From positions 186,001 to 250,000 of the forward strand of contig NZ_RCTZ02000003.1 in NCBI RefSeq assembly GCF_003667315.2: 64,000 nucleotides of DNA. The letters run 5' to 3'. The DNA comes from Tropicibacter alexandrii (GTDB taxonomy: Bacteria > Pseudomonadota > Alphaproteobacteria > Rhodobacterales > Rhodobacteraceae). Below the pieces are notes generated by a model that saw only the letters and a program-made list of their open reading frames with translations, had not been told where the DNA came from and searched no databases. The translations under genes and the position numbers were made by a program. Below are positions 26,601-34,454 of the stretch, piece after piece (position 1 is the stretch's first letter; the number at the start of each line of letters is the position of its first letter).

Positions 26601-27947
26601 TCACACCGTATCGAGGTAGATTTCCACCTGCTCCTGGCGAGTCAACTCGTCCATGTCGCGCAATTCCTGACGCTTGGTCATCAGGTAATTGTCGATCAAG
26701 GTCTGGGGAAAGATGCGCGCCATGATCTCGGACCCGTCCATCGCATCGATGGCGCTGGCCCAGTCGGTGGGCATCGACGCCAACGTGTCGTTGTCATAGG
26801 CCGAGCCGGTGATCGGGGCGGGGGGCATCCGCGCATCCTCGATGCCGATCAAGGCCGCGCCGAGCATGGCGGTCAGGGCGAGGTAAGGGTTCACGTCACC
26901 ACCCGCCACCCGATGCTCGATCCGGCGGCTCTTCGGCGGACCGGAGGGCACGCGGATCGCGGCGGTGCGGTTCTCATAGGCCCAGCAGATTTCCGTGGGC
27001 GCATGCGCGTCGGGCACCAGCCGGTCATAGCTGGTCAGGTGCGGCGCAAAGATCAGCGCCGAATCGTGCATCGCCGACAGGCAGCCTTGAATGGCGTGAC
27101 GCAACGTGTCGGTGCCGCGCTCGGTGCCATCGTCGAAGATGTTCACGCCGTCGCGGTCCAGCACCGAGAAATGCGCGTGCATGCCAGAGCCCGCATAATC
27201 CTCGTAAGGTTTCGCCATGAAGCTCGCGGCAAAGCCATGCCGCCGCGCCAACCCCTTGACCATCTGCTTGAACAGCCACGCATCGTCGGCGGCTTTCAGG
27301 GGGTCGGCCTGATGCATCAGATTGATCTCGAACTGGCCCCAACCGGCTTCGGAAATCGCGCTGTCGGCGGGGATGTCCATCGCCTCGCAGGCATCGTAGA
27401 GATCGGTGAAGAACTGGTCGAACGCGTCCAGCGCCCGGATCGACAGGATCTCGGCGGCCTGCCTGCGCTTGCCGGAGCGCGGGCTGATCGGCACCTGCAA
27501 ATGCCGCCCGCTATCGTCGATGAGGAAGAATTCCAGCTCGACCGCGACGACCGGCGTCAGGCCCTTGTCCTTGAACCGTTGCGAGATCTGCGCCAGCGCC
27601 TGCCGGGGATCGCCGTCATAGGGGCGGCCATCCTCGTGGAACATCCATATCGGCAGCAGGGCGGTCGGTGCCTCCAGCCACGGCATGGGGACGAACCCGC
27701 GCTCGGTCGGGAACAATAGCCCGTCGCGGTCGCCGCTCTCGAACACCAGCGGCGAGCCTTCGATATCCTCGCCCCAGATGTCCAGCGACAGGACGGACAT
27801 GGGGAATTTCGTGCCTTCGGTCAGGGTCTTCAGCGCCGAGCCGATGGGCATGCGCTTGCCGCGCGCCACGCCGTTCAGATCACAGGCGGCGGCGCGGATG
27901 GTGCGGACCTGCGGATGGTCGCGCAGCCATTTCTCGGGGGTGGACAT
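26601..27947 (-). CDS. Second glutamine synthetase family ligase
   Basis: 448 residues. It carries the same catalytic blocks as its neighbour: 'VVAVELEFFLIDD', 'GWGQFEINLMHQ', 'FMAKPYEDYAGSGMHAHFS', 'NRTAAIRVPSG' and 'RRIEHRVAGGDVNPYL'. The two are diverged paralogues, sharing motifs but differing through most of the length, so different amine or acceptor specificity is likely. First gene of the ligase/amidotransferase/ligase run. A small palindrome lies 16 nt upstream of the start. Confidence 0.85.
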   Translation of the reverse strand: MSTPEKWLRDHPQVRTIRAAACDLNGVARGKRMPIGSALKTLTEGTKFPMSVLSLDIWGEDIEGSPLVFESGDRDGLLFPTERGFVPMPWLEAPTALLPIWMFHEDGRPYDGDPRQALAQISQRFKDKGLTPVVAVELEFFLIDDSGRHLQVPISPRSGKRRQAAEILSIRALDAFDQFFTDLYDACEAMDIPADSAISEAGWGQFEINLMHQADPLKAADDAWLFKQMVKGLARRHGFAASFMAKPYEDYAGSGMHAHFSVLDRDGVNIFDDGTERGTDTLRHAIQGCLSAMHDSALIFAPHLTSYDRLVPDAHAPTEICWAYENRTAAIRVPSGPPKSRRIEHRVAGGDVNPYLALTAMLGAALIGIEDARMPPAPITGSAYDNDTLASMPTDWASAIDAMDGSEIMARIFPQTLIDNYLMTKRQELRDMDELTRQEQVEIYLDTV

Positions 27948-27962
27948 GGTGCCTCGTCATAT

Positions 27963-27972
27963 TTTGATCAAA
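27963..27972. promoter_or_regulatory. TTTGATCAAA palindrome before the second ligase gene
   Basis: A 10-bp perfect palindrome inside an AT-rich stretch, 16-25 nt upstream of the start codon at 27947, where it would overlap the promoter or the leader. It may be an operator. No regulator gene is adjacent. Confidence 0.3.
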
Positions 27973-28025
27973 TTATGGTAGCGAGGCGGACGGGGGCTTG
28001 GCAAGGGGGTTTGCGGTCACTGACG

Positions 28026-28208
28026 TCACATCATCAACGCCACCAGGGCCAGCTCTACCGGAAGAAGAAACAGTGCAGTGACGCCGAGGAACAGCAAACT
28101 GCGTCTGGTCATCGACATTTCGTAATAGGCGGGCAGGGCGCGCGCGGCGAAATACGCCGCCAGTACAAGCGCCAGCCGCAGCACATATGCAAAGAAAACA
28201 ATGGTCAT
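28026..28208 (-). CDS. Small two-span membrane protein
   Basis: 60 residues from the ATG at 28208, supported by GAGG seven bases upstream. Two hydrophobic helices ('IVFFAYVLRLALVLAAYFAA' and 'LLFLGVTALFLLPVELALVA') flank a short polar loop. It lies between the ABC transporter genes and the ligase genes. Family not recognised. The reading frame extends upstream to 28304 but without a ribosome site. Confidence 0.55.
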   Translation of the reverse strand: MTIVFFAYVLRLALVLAAYFAARALPAYYEMSMTRRSLLFLGVTALFLLPVELALVALMM

Positions 28209-28343
28209 AAAACAGCCTCTGTCAGCGCGGGTCCGAGACAGGAGGTAAGTCTGAAATCCACCAAAAGCTATGATCCCGGTCACAGCCGACCGCTCCAAGC
28301 GCACAATCTTGGGTGGAATGTCAGCAGACAGGCAGCTTGCCCA

Positions 28344-29150
28344 TTACCTGATCAGGTTGGGTCTGATCCGCAGCCTCGCGCGCCCGTGTTGCGGCAAGTG
28401 CCGGTTGAGCCGTCGGTTGATCAGCCCGAACAGGCTGATCACGACCAGCGTCAGCAGGATGAAATAGCCCGCAAGGATCGGGTAGGGCACGAAGGGGTTG
28501 AAGGTCTTGTCCGCGAAATAGCTCGCGTAATACAGCGCGTCCCCCTGTTGCCGCCATGCCGGAAAGCCCGAGAAATAGACCAGCGTCGTGGCGTGAAACA
28601 GAAAGATCGCCTCGTTGGTATAGGCGGGCCAAGCCAATCGCAGCATCGTCGGCCATGTGATTTTGCGAAACCGCGCCAGTCCCGAAAATCCGTAGGCATC
28701 CGCCGCCTCCATGTCGCCCTTGGGGATCGACAGCAACGCGCCGTAAAAGATTTCGCCGGAATAGGCGGCGGTGTTGAGGAACAGCACGATCAACGCGCCC
28801 AGCCACGCGGCGCTGAACGGGTCGAAGATCGGCGAGACGCCTTTGAGGCTGAGAAACAGGAAATAGGCAAAGAAGAACTGGATGAACAGCGGGCTGCCGC
28901 GAAAGACAAAGATGAACCATTCCGATGGCTTGCGGACCAACGGGTTGCGCGCGGCCTTGCCAAGCGCCACCGCCGTCGCAAGAAAGAAGCCCGACATCAG
29001 CGCCAGCACACCGAAATAGATGTTCCACAACATTCCCGAACCAATCAGCGTGACCTGTTGGCAGAGCGTGAAGTTGTCCCGCGGCAAGAGCCGCTCGCCG
29101 ATGCCCAGCGACCGCAACCCGTAATCGGCGATAGTTTCCCAGCAACTCAC
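28344..29150 (-). CDS. Polar amino acid ABC transporter permease
   Basis: 268 residues from a GTG at 29150, chosen because GGAGG lies six bases upstream and no in-frame ATG fits. Several membrane helices and the HisMQ-type EAA loop ('GDMEAADAYGFSGLARFRKITWP') identify a polar amino acid permease. It pairs with the second permease and the ATPase and binding protein upstream on this strand. An intergenic repeat separates it from the other permease. Confidence 0.9.
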   Translation of the reverse strand: MSCWETIADYGLRSLGIGERLLPRDNFTLCQQVTLIGSGMLWNIYFGVLALMSGFFLATAVALGKAARNPLVRKPSEWFIFVFRGSPLFIQFFFAYFLFLSLKGVSPIFDPFSAAWLGALIVLFLNTAAYSGEIFYGALLSIPKGDMEAADAYGFSGLARFRKITWPTMLRLAWPAYTNEAIFLFHATTLVYFSGFPAWRQQGDALYYASYFADKTFNPFVPYPILAGYFILLTLVVISLFGLINRRLNRHLPQHGRARLRIRPNLIR

Positions 29151-29163
29151 GCATGGCCTCCCG

Positions 29164-29229
29164 GTTTCTTCTGGCCCGAAATACCGTGGGGGGAGGCTCG
29201 CAGAGCCGGGGGGCAAAGCCCCCCTCGAC
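29164..29229 (+). repeat. TTCTTTGG...AATACC element, copy 3
   Basis: TTTCTTCTGGCCCGAAATAC is followed by a G run, then a hairpin with GGGGGGC, loop AAA and GCCCCCC. It lies in the 91-nt junction between the two permease genes, antisense to the operon. Confidence 0.8.
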
Positions 29230-29241
29230 CGGTCCGCACCA

Positions 29242-30123
29242 TCACGCAGCCTTCCTTTGTGCTTCGCCACCCGTGGTGGCCTGCCCATGGGTCAGCCGCG
29301 CCATCAGCCGGTCGAGGAACACCTCGGAGAGCTTCGTGAATCCAAGGTAGAACACCAACAGCGCGAAAAAGTACCACATCCGCCAGTCGGGATGCGGGTA
29401 GTCTGTGAACCGCGCAGTCTTTGCCCCGCCCAATTCGCGCGCCCAATAGACGATGTCCTCGACCCCCAGCAGGAACAGCAGCGGGGTCGCCTTGATCAGC
29501 ACCATCCACAGGTTCGACAGGCCCGGCAGCGCATAGACCCACATTTGCGGCACCAATATCCGCCAGAATGACTGGCGCGGCGACATGCCATAGGCCTCCG
29601 CCGTTTCCAGCTGTGCGCGCGGCACGGCGCGCATGGCCCCGTATAGGACATTGGCGGCAAAGGCCCCGAACACGATGGAGAAGGTCAGCACCGCCAGCGA
29701 GAACCCGTAGACCTCATGCACCCATTGCGCCGCGTTGCCCAAGGGCAGCTTGGCATCGGCACACACGACGAAGTCGTTGCCCTGCCGGATCGGCTGGTCC
29801 CAGTCGGGACATTTGACCTTGTGGCGCAGCCATTCAAAGGCCTGATCCAGTGCGATGACGAAGAAGAGGAAAAACGCGATGTCCGGCACGCCGCGGACGA
29901 TGGCGATATAGGCCTTGCCCAGCCAAGCCAGCGGCAGAAAGCGCGACCGCGCCGCCGCCGCCGCGCCAAAGCCGAAGGCCAGCGCGACCGGGGCGGAGAT
30001 CGCCAGCAGCAGCAACACGGTTCCCACCGACCAATAGATCGCCATGTGCTTGCCCGTGGTCAGGTAGCACGCCAGCCAGGCGAGGCCGTCTAGGCTCGAA
30101 GGATCGGTACAAAAACCAAACAT
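29242..30123 (-). CDS. Polar amino acid ABC transporter permease
   Basis: 293 residues. Hydrophobic helices ('YWSVGTVLLLLAISAPVALA', 'KAYIAIVRGVPDIAFFLFFV') and the EAA loop ('RAQLETAEAYGMSPRQSFWRI') of the HisQ/ArtQ type. An extra polar segment ('FEWLRHKVKCPDWDQPIRQG', about 95-130) between early helices is longer than in typical HisQ and holds two cysteines. It probably forms the heterodimeric channel with the following permease. Confidence 0.9.
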   Translation of the reverse strand: MFGFCTDPSSLDGLAWLACYLTTGKHMAIYWSVGTVLLLLAISAPVALAFGFGAAAAARSRFLPLAWLGKAYIAIVRGVPDIAFFLFFVIALDQAFEWLRHKVKCPDWDQPIRQGNDFVVCADAKLPLGNAAQWVHEVYGFSLAVLTFSIVFGAFAANVLYGAMRAVPRAQLETAEAYGMSPRQSFWRILVPQMWVYALPGLSNLWMVLIKATPLLFLLGVEDIVYWARELGGAKTARFTDYPHPDWRMWYFFALLVFYLGFTKLSEVFLDRLMARLTHGQATTGGEAQRKAA

Positions 30124-30137
30124 TGTGACAGCGTGCA

Positions 30138-30158
30138 GGGCGGGGACAAGCCCCGCCC
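30138..30158 (-). repeat. GC hairpin between binding-protein and permease genes
   Basis: GGGCGGGG and CCCCGCCC flank a 5-nt loop, 7 nt past the binding-protein stop. It can stabilise the 3' end of the upstream message or cause partial termination, giving more binding protein than permease. Confidence 0.6.
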
Positions 30159-30165
30159 CCCTCGA

Positions 30166-30891
30166 TCAGAAGGTTGCGCCAAGCTCCCATTTCTCGATCA
30201 GGGCGTTGAGCGAGCCATCGTCCTTCATCGACTGGATTGCGGCGTCGAATTTCTCGCGAAGCTCACCGTCGCTTTCGCGCAGGCCCATGCCGACGCCACC
30301 ACCGATCAGCACATCCTGTTCCAGCAGGACGAGATCGGCATTCTCGTCGGCGATCGGCTGAAGATAGGCCTTGTCGGCCAGCACCGCATCCGCCTCGCCA
30401 TTGCGCACGGCCGCGACCGTTTCGTCGGGCGTTGCGAATTCGACCAGCGTGGCCCCCATTTCGGCGATGTACGAAGCCTGGATCGTGCTGGCCTGCGCCG
30501 CGATCACGCCGCCCTCCAGATCAACCTCGGCACCATCGAGCGCCAGATAGGCCGAAGGGTCGGGCTGCGTGTAGTTCTGGGTGAAGTCGATCACCTCGTC
30601 GCGCTCAGCGGTGATCGACATGCCGGCGATGATCGCGTCGTAGTTGCCCGAAACGAGGTTCGGGATGATCGAATCCCACTCGTTCGTCACCCATTCGCAG
30701 GTCAGTTCCGCGCGCGTGCACAGCTCGTCGCCCAACTCGCGCTCGAACCCGTCGACCTCGCCGGCATCGTTGATGAAGTTGTACGGAGGGTAGGCGCCCT
30801 CGGTGCCCAGCCGCACGACCGAGTGGCTTTCGGCGAATGCGGCACCGGCCATCATCGCCAATGCGGCGGTTCCAATCAGCAGGTTTTTCAT
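30166..30891 (-). CDS. Periplasmic polar amino acid/amine-binding protein
   Basis: 241 residues. Signal peptide 'MKNLLIGTAALAMMAGAAFA' precedes a family 3 solute-binding domain: 'VRLGTEGAYPPYNFINDAGE', 'GFERELGDELC', 'DAIIAGMSITAERDEVIDFT' and 'ADAVLADKAYLQPI'. It presents the ligand to the two permeases. The residues do not fix the ligand. Location beside gamma-glutamylation genes suggests an amine or a cationic/polar amino acid. Hairpins lie on both sides of the gene. Confidence 0.92.
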   Translation of the reverse strand: MKNLLIGTAALAMMAGAAFAESHSVVRLGTEGAYPPYNFINDAGEVDGFERELGDELCTRAELTCEWVTNEWDSIIPNLVSGNYDAIIAGMSITAERDEVIDFTQNYTQPDPSAYLALDGAEVDLEGGVIAAQASTIQASYIAEMGATLVEFATPDETVAAVRNGEADAVLADKAYLQPIADENADLVLLEQDVLIGGGVGMGLRESDGELREKFDAAIQSMKDDGSLNALIEKWELGATF

Positions 30892-30915
30892 TGTCTTGCT
30901 CCCTGTGTGGTTACG

Positions 30916-30941
30916 GCAGGACGGGTCCGAACCCATCCTAC
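30916..30941 (-). repeat. GTAGGATGGGT-family hairpin between ATPase and binding-protein genes
   Basis: On the minus strand GTAGGATGGGT faces ACCCGTCCTGC across a 4-nt loop, with two G-U pairs that work only in the minus-strand RNA. It begins 4 nt past the ATPase stop. This strand bias fits an mRNA hairpin in the operon. Confidence 0.75.
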
Positions 30942-30944
30942 GCT

Positions 30945-31721
30945 TCAGACATGCGTGGTGGACTTCAGGAACCCACGCAGCCGTTCCGATTTCGGCGCGC
31001 CGAACAGTGTCTCCGGCGGGCCTTCTTCCTCGATCAGGCCCTGATGCAGAAAGACCACGTGGTCACTGACATCGGCGGCCATCTTCATGTCATGGGTCAC
31101 GATCATCATCGTCCGCCCCTCGCGGGCGAGATCCTTGATGACCTTGATGACCTCCTGTTCCAGTTCCGGGTCCAGCGCACTGGTCGGCTCGTCGAACAGC
31201 AGCGCCTCGGGCTCCATGCACAAGGCCCGCGCGATTGCGGCGCGCTGCTGCTGTCCGCCGGACAGCTGCGCCGGGTAGACGTCACATTTGTCGCCGATCC
31301 CGACCTTGTCGAGATACCCGCGCGCGGCCTCTTCCACCTCGGCCCGGTCGCGGCCCAGAACGGTCAGCGGGGCCTCCATGACATTTTGCAGGATGGTCAT
31401 ATGCGCCCACAGGTTGAACTGCTGAAAGACCATGGACAGGTTCGTGCGGATGCGCAGCACCTGTTTCGGATCGGAGGGCCGCCGCGCATGTCCCGTGCCC
31501 TTCCAGGTCACGGGCTCGCCCTTGAAGAGGATGTCGCCCTGTTGGCTGTCCTCCAGCAGGTTGCAGCAGCGCAGGATCGTCGATTTCCCCGAGCCGGAGG
31601 ACCCGATCAGCGACACCACGTCCCCTTTCTTCGCGGCGATGCTGACGCCCTTGATGACCTCCAACTCGCCATAGGCCTTGTGAAGGTTGCGAATTTCGAT
31701 GACGGGGCTCTGTGCGCTCAC
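30945..31721 (-). CDS. Polar amino acid ABC transporter ATPase
   Basis: 258 residues. Walker A 'LIGSSGSGKSTILRC', Q-loop 'MVFQQFNLWAHMT', ABC signature 'LSGGQQQRAAIARAL', Walker B 'ALLFDEPTSALD' and the H-loop 'MIVTHDM'. The form is that of the HisP/GlnQ family. First gene of the transporter operon (ATPase, binding protein, permease, permease). A 108-nt gap separates it from the next gene upstream. Confidence 0.95.
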   Translation of the reverse strand: MSAQSPVIEIRNLHKAYGELEVIKGVSIAAKKGDVVSLIGSSGSGKSTILRCCNLLEDSQQGDILFKGEPVTWKGTGHARRPSDPKQVLRIRTNLSMVFQQFNLWAHMTILQNVMEAPLTVLGRDRAEVEEAARGYLDKVGIGDKCDVYPAQLSGGQQQRAAIARALCMEPEALLFDEPTSALDPELEQEVIKVIKDLAREGRTMMIVTHDMKMAADVSDHVVFLHQGLIEEEGPPETLFGAPKSERLRGFLKSTTHV

Positions 31722-31829
31722 GTCCTACCCTGCGAGTTTTTGACTTGGCGGTCAGATTGACGCGAAACGGACCACGGATGCAACGTAGAAAAGCGATCGG
31801 CCACGCAGCTGACGCGACGTGAGGCCGCG

Positions 31830-32570
31830 TCAGGCCGGTTGTGGCGCGGGAATGGGCAGATCCAGATAGGCGCGCTCGGGCAGGGGCACGAGCCCGTGGA
31901 TCGACAGCGTTTCGCGCAACTCCGTGTCCATGCGGTCGATGGCCCGGATGAGGGCGCTGCGCAGGGTGTCTGAATCCTGCGACAGGCTGGTGATATAGGG
32001 CGTCGAGGGGGTCGGCTGCGTCCGGTCGACCGTGCGCAGCCGGGCCGCGCGGTCCGGATCGTGGCGTTCGATCAGGCGCCAGCTCTGCGCATCGATCGCC
32101 GCAAGATCGGCGCGGTCCTCGGCGACCATGATCGAAGACAGGACATGGCCCCCGCTTTCGCCGGTGATCGTCGGCACGACGCCCAGCGTCTTGCCATGCT
32201 CGGTCAGTGCGACATGGCCCGATTGGCTGTGCTGCTGGTTGATCACCACTCGGGCGCCGAAAAGCTCGCGCAAGCTGCGCGGGTCGTCGGCACGCGCCAC
32301 CAAGACGCTGTTGTAATAGCCCGGCGGACAGCCGGGCAGGCGGTAATCCGGGCTGCCCAGCAGGTGAACCTTGCCATGCAGCCGCATCCGGTAGGGCAGG
32401 TTGCAGGTCTGCGCCAGCACAAGATCCGGTGACAGCCAAAGATCCCAAGTGTCGATATCGCGCGTCAAGGCAACGGGGCCAAAGCCCAACTCGTCGCGGA
32501 TCAGCGCCCAGAACGCCTCATTCGCCTCGGTGGTGCCGGGGCGGTCATACATCGGCAGACCGGCGATCAT
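31830..32570 (-). CDS. PhnD-like phosphate/phosphonate-binding protein without signal peptide
   Basis: 246 residues starting 'MIAGLPMYDRPGTTEANEAF'. The rest ('LVLAQTCNLPYRMRLHGKVH', 'YNSVLVARADDPRSLREL', 'VVINQQHSQSGHVAL', 'HVLSSIMVAEDRADLAAIDA') resembles the periplasmic PhnD family. No signal peptide precedes it, and the start overlaps the upstream TerB-like gene by 4 nt, so the start is well anchored. There are no phosphonate permeases or lyase genes nearby. It may be a cytoplasmic sensor-like derivative. Confidence 0.75.
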   Translation of the reverse strand: MIAGLPMYDRPGTTEANEAFWALIRDELGFGPVALTRDIDTWDLWLSPDLVLAQTCNLPYRMRLHGKVHLLGSPDYRLPGCPPGYYNSVLVARADDPRSLRELFGARVVINQQHSQSGHVALTEHGKTLGVVPTITGESGGHVLSSIMVAEDRADLAAIDAQSWRLIERHDPDRAARLRTVDRTQPTPSTPYITSLSQDSDTLRSALIRAIDRMDTELRETLSIHGLVPLPERAYLDLPIPAPQPA

Positions 32571-33007
32571 GACGCCTTTTCGACCCGCTGACGGGCCAGC
32601 GCGCTGTCCCGGTCGCTGATGCCGAGCAGGTTCGAGACAAGGCGCAGCAGCGCATCTTCGGACGCGTCGCGCACCCCGTCTGCCAGCACGACCTGCCACA
32701 GCGCCTCGATCACGCCGATCCGGTCCTCGTAGGCCACCGCGTCCTTGATGGCGCGGGTAAAGCGGACCGTATCGGGGGCCTCGGCTTCCAGCGCCTCGGC
32801 CTCGCCGCGCAGTTTCGACGCCTCGAAGGGCAACAGGCCAAAGCGCGTCGCGGCGATGCGGTCGATGCGCTGCCGCTCTTCGTCGTCGTAGGATTCGTCG
32901 GATCGGGCGACCCGCACCAGTAACGCGGTCAGCGCAAGCCGGGCGTCTTCGTCGGGCAGGGGGGCGGGTTGCGGCGCGGTCAGGCGCTTGAGGAAATCAG
33001 CAAACAT
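32567..33007 (-). CDS. TerB-like protein
   Basis: 146 residues. The core 'ARLALTALLVRVARSDESYDDEERQRIDRIAATRFGL' and 'ALWQVVLADGVRDASEDALLRLVSNLLGI' match the TerB/tellurite-resistance helical fold, with two acidic metal-binding-like segments related by pseudo-symmetry. Cytoplasmic. Biochemical role unclear even in studied members. Paralogue of the next gene upstream, 40 nt away. Confidence 0.82.
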   Translation of the reverse strand: MFADFLKRLTAPQPAPLPDEDARLALTALLVRVARSDESYDDEERQRIDRIAATRFGLLPFEASKLRGEAEALEAEAPDTVRFTRAIKDAVAYEDRIGVIEALWQVVLADGVRDASEDALLRLVSNLLGISDRDSALARQRVEKAS

Positions 33008-33046
33008 GACTGGGATATAGCCAGCCGCGTATCGCGCGGCAATGGG

Positions 33047-33490
33047 TCAGGGGATCACGGCGGCGGCACGGGCCGCCTCGTTGTCGGCGCGGGCGACGCC
33101 CAACATGTCCTCGACCAGCCGGACCAGTTCGGCCTCGCGTTCGACCACCAGACCATCGGAATGCGCGACCTCCCACAGGGCCTGCGTCTTTTCCAGACGG
33201 TGGGTGTAGTCGACCGAATCGCGGATCAGCGCCGCCATATGCGCGTCATCCTCGATGCCATGGGCCAGCTTTTCGCAGACCGCCCGCATCTTGGCGGCCT
33301 CGATCGGGTTCAGGCCGTAAGCCTTGGCAAGGATACGATCGATCGACTCGATTTCCTCGAAGAGATAAGCGTTGTCCGCCTGCGCCACCCGCACCAGCAG
33401 CGCCCCCAGCGCATAGCGCGCATCCAGCGGCGGCAGGGGTGCTTCGGGTGCGCTCTTGCGGTGAAAGAACTGTGTCAGACGTTCGAACAT
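33047..33490 (-). CDS. TerB-like protein, tandem paralogue
   Basis: 147 residues with the same layout as its neighbour: 'ARYALGALLVRVAQADNAYLFEEIESIDRILAKAYGL' and 'ALWEVAHSDGLVVEREAELVRLVEDMLGV'. Both start with 'MF' and a basic segment ('FERLTQFFHRKSAPEA'). Tandem duplication with divergence. Such proteins elsewhere accompany stress or membrane-associated systems, but no ter operon is present. Confidence 0.82.
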   Translation of the reverse strand: MFERLTQFFHRKSAPEAPLPPLDARYALGALLVRVAQADNAYLFEEIESIDRILAKAYGLNPIEAAKMRAVCEKLAHGIEDDAHMAALIRDSVDYTHRLEKTQALWEVAHSDGLVVEREAELVRLVEDMLGVARADNEAARAAAVIP

Positions 33491-33553
33491 GCGGGCCCTC
33501 GTTTTTCGGGAAACCTAACATGGGTCCGCGCCCCCGCCACGGGGAAAATCGCG

Positions 33554-34336
33554 TTACCGTTGCAAGGTTTGAAACAGGTTGGTCAGCCGCGCGGCCTCAT
33601 CCGATAGGCCCCAAGGCGGGTTCACGATGAACATGCCGGAGCCCACCATCCGATGCCCCTCGCGCGCCGGGGGGAAGCTGACCTCGTGGCGCAGCGCCTC
33701 CGGGTGCTGGGCTTCGAGCGCGCGCAGCATGGGTGCGTGGGGCGCGTCGGTCAGGATCGGATACCACAGCGCGATGATGCCGACATTCCATTTCCTCGCA
33801 AGCGTCGCGGTGAATTTCGGAACGGTCGCGTAGTCGGTTTTGACCTCCCAACTGGGGTCGATCAGGATCATCCCCCGGCGGGGATCGGGCGGGCAGAGGC
33901 TTTGCGCGCATGCAAAGCCATCTTGTTGATACGTCTTGGTGTTCGGCGCTTTGACGGTGCTGCGCAGGGCGGCGTATTCCTGCGGATGCAGCTCTGCGAG
34001 GTGCAGCGTATCGCAGGGGCGCAAAAGCGTTTGCGCGATGATCGGTGAGCCGGGATAGGCGGCGGGGCCGTGCTGGTTCTGGATGGCGTGCAGCGCTTTG
34101 GTGTAGGGATGATCCGCCGCAAAAGCCTGCGCCAGCCTGCTGATCCCCTGCTGCGCCTCGCCGGTCTTGGTCGCCTCGGGCGCGGTCAAGTCATACAGGC
34201 CCCGGCCCGAATGGGTTTCGAGATACGAGACCGGCTTGTCCTTGCGCGTCAGGTAATCGAGCGCGCTGGCGAGCAGCGCGTGTTTGTGGACATCGGCCAG
34301 ATTTCCGGCGTGGTAGGCGTGTTGATAAGAGAGCAT
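33554..34336 (-). CDS. rlmJ: 23S rRNA (adenine(2030)-N6)-methyltransferase RlmJ
   Basis: 260 residues. The N-terminal 'MLSYQHAYHAGNLADVHKH' is diagnostic of RlmJ, with 'YLETHSGRGLYDL' as SAM-binding loop and 'MILIDPSWEVKTDY' as catalytic motif. The usual N6-adenine motif is DPPY/F; here it is DPSW. It methylates A2030 of 23S rRNA. Its 3' end lies 63 nt from the TerB-like start. Confidence 0.93.
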   Translation of the reverse strand: MLSYQHAYHAGNLADVHKHALLASALDYLTRKDKPVSYLETHSGRGLYDLTAPEATKTGEAQQGISRLAQAFAADHPYTKALHAIQNQHGPAAYPGSPIIAQTLLRPCDTLHLAELHPQEYAALRSTVKAPNTKTYQQDGFACAQSLCPPDPRRGMILIDPSWEVKTDYATVPKFTATLARKWNVGIIALWYPILTDAPHAPMLRALEAQHPEALRHEVSFPPAREGHRMVGSGMFIVNPPWGLSDEAARLTNLFQTLQR

Positions 34337-34454
34337 CGCAGGGCCGCTTGTCTTGGTGTTTGTGCCTTACTAGGCCAGTTGCGCAACGGGTGCGAGGGTC
34401 TTGCAGGGCGCGTGGCATGTCGTAAGGTCTGGTCCGATTGCACGGAGAGGTTTG

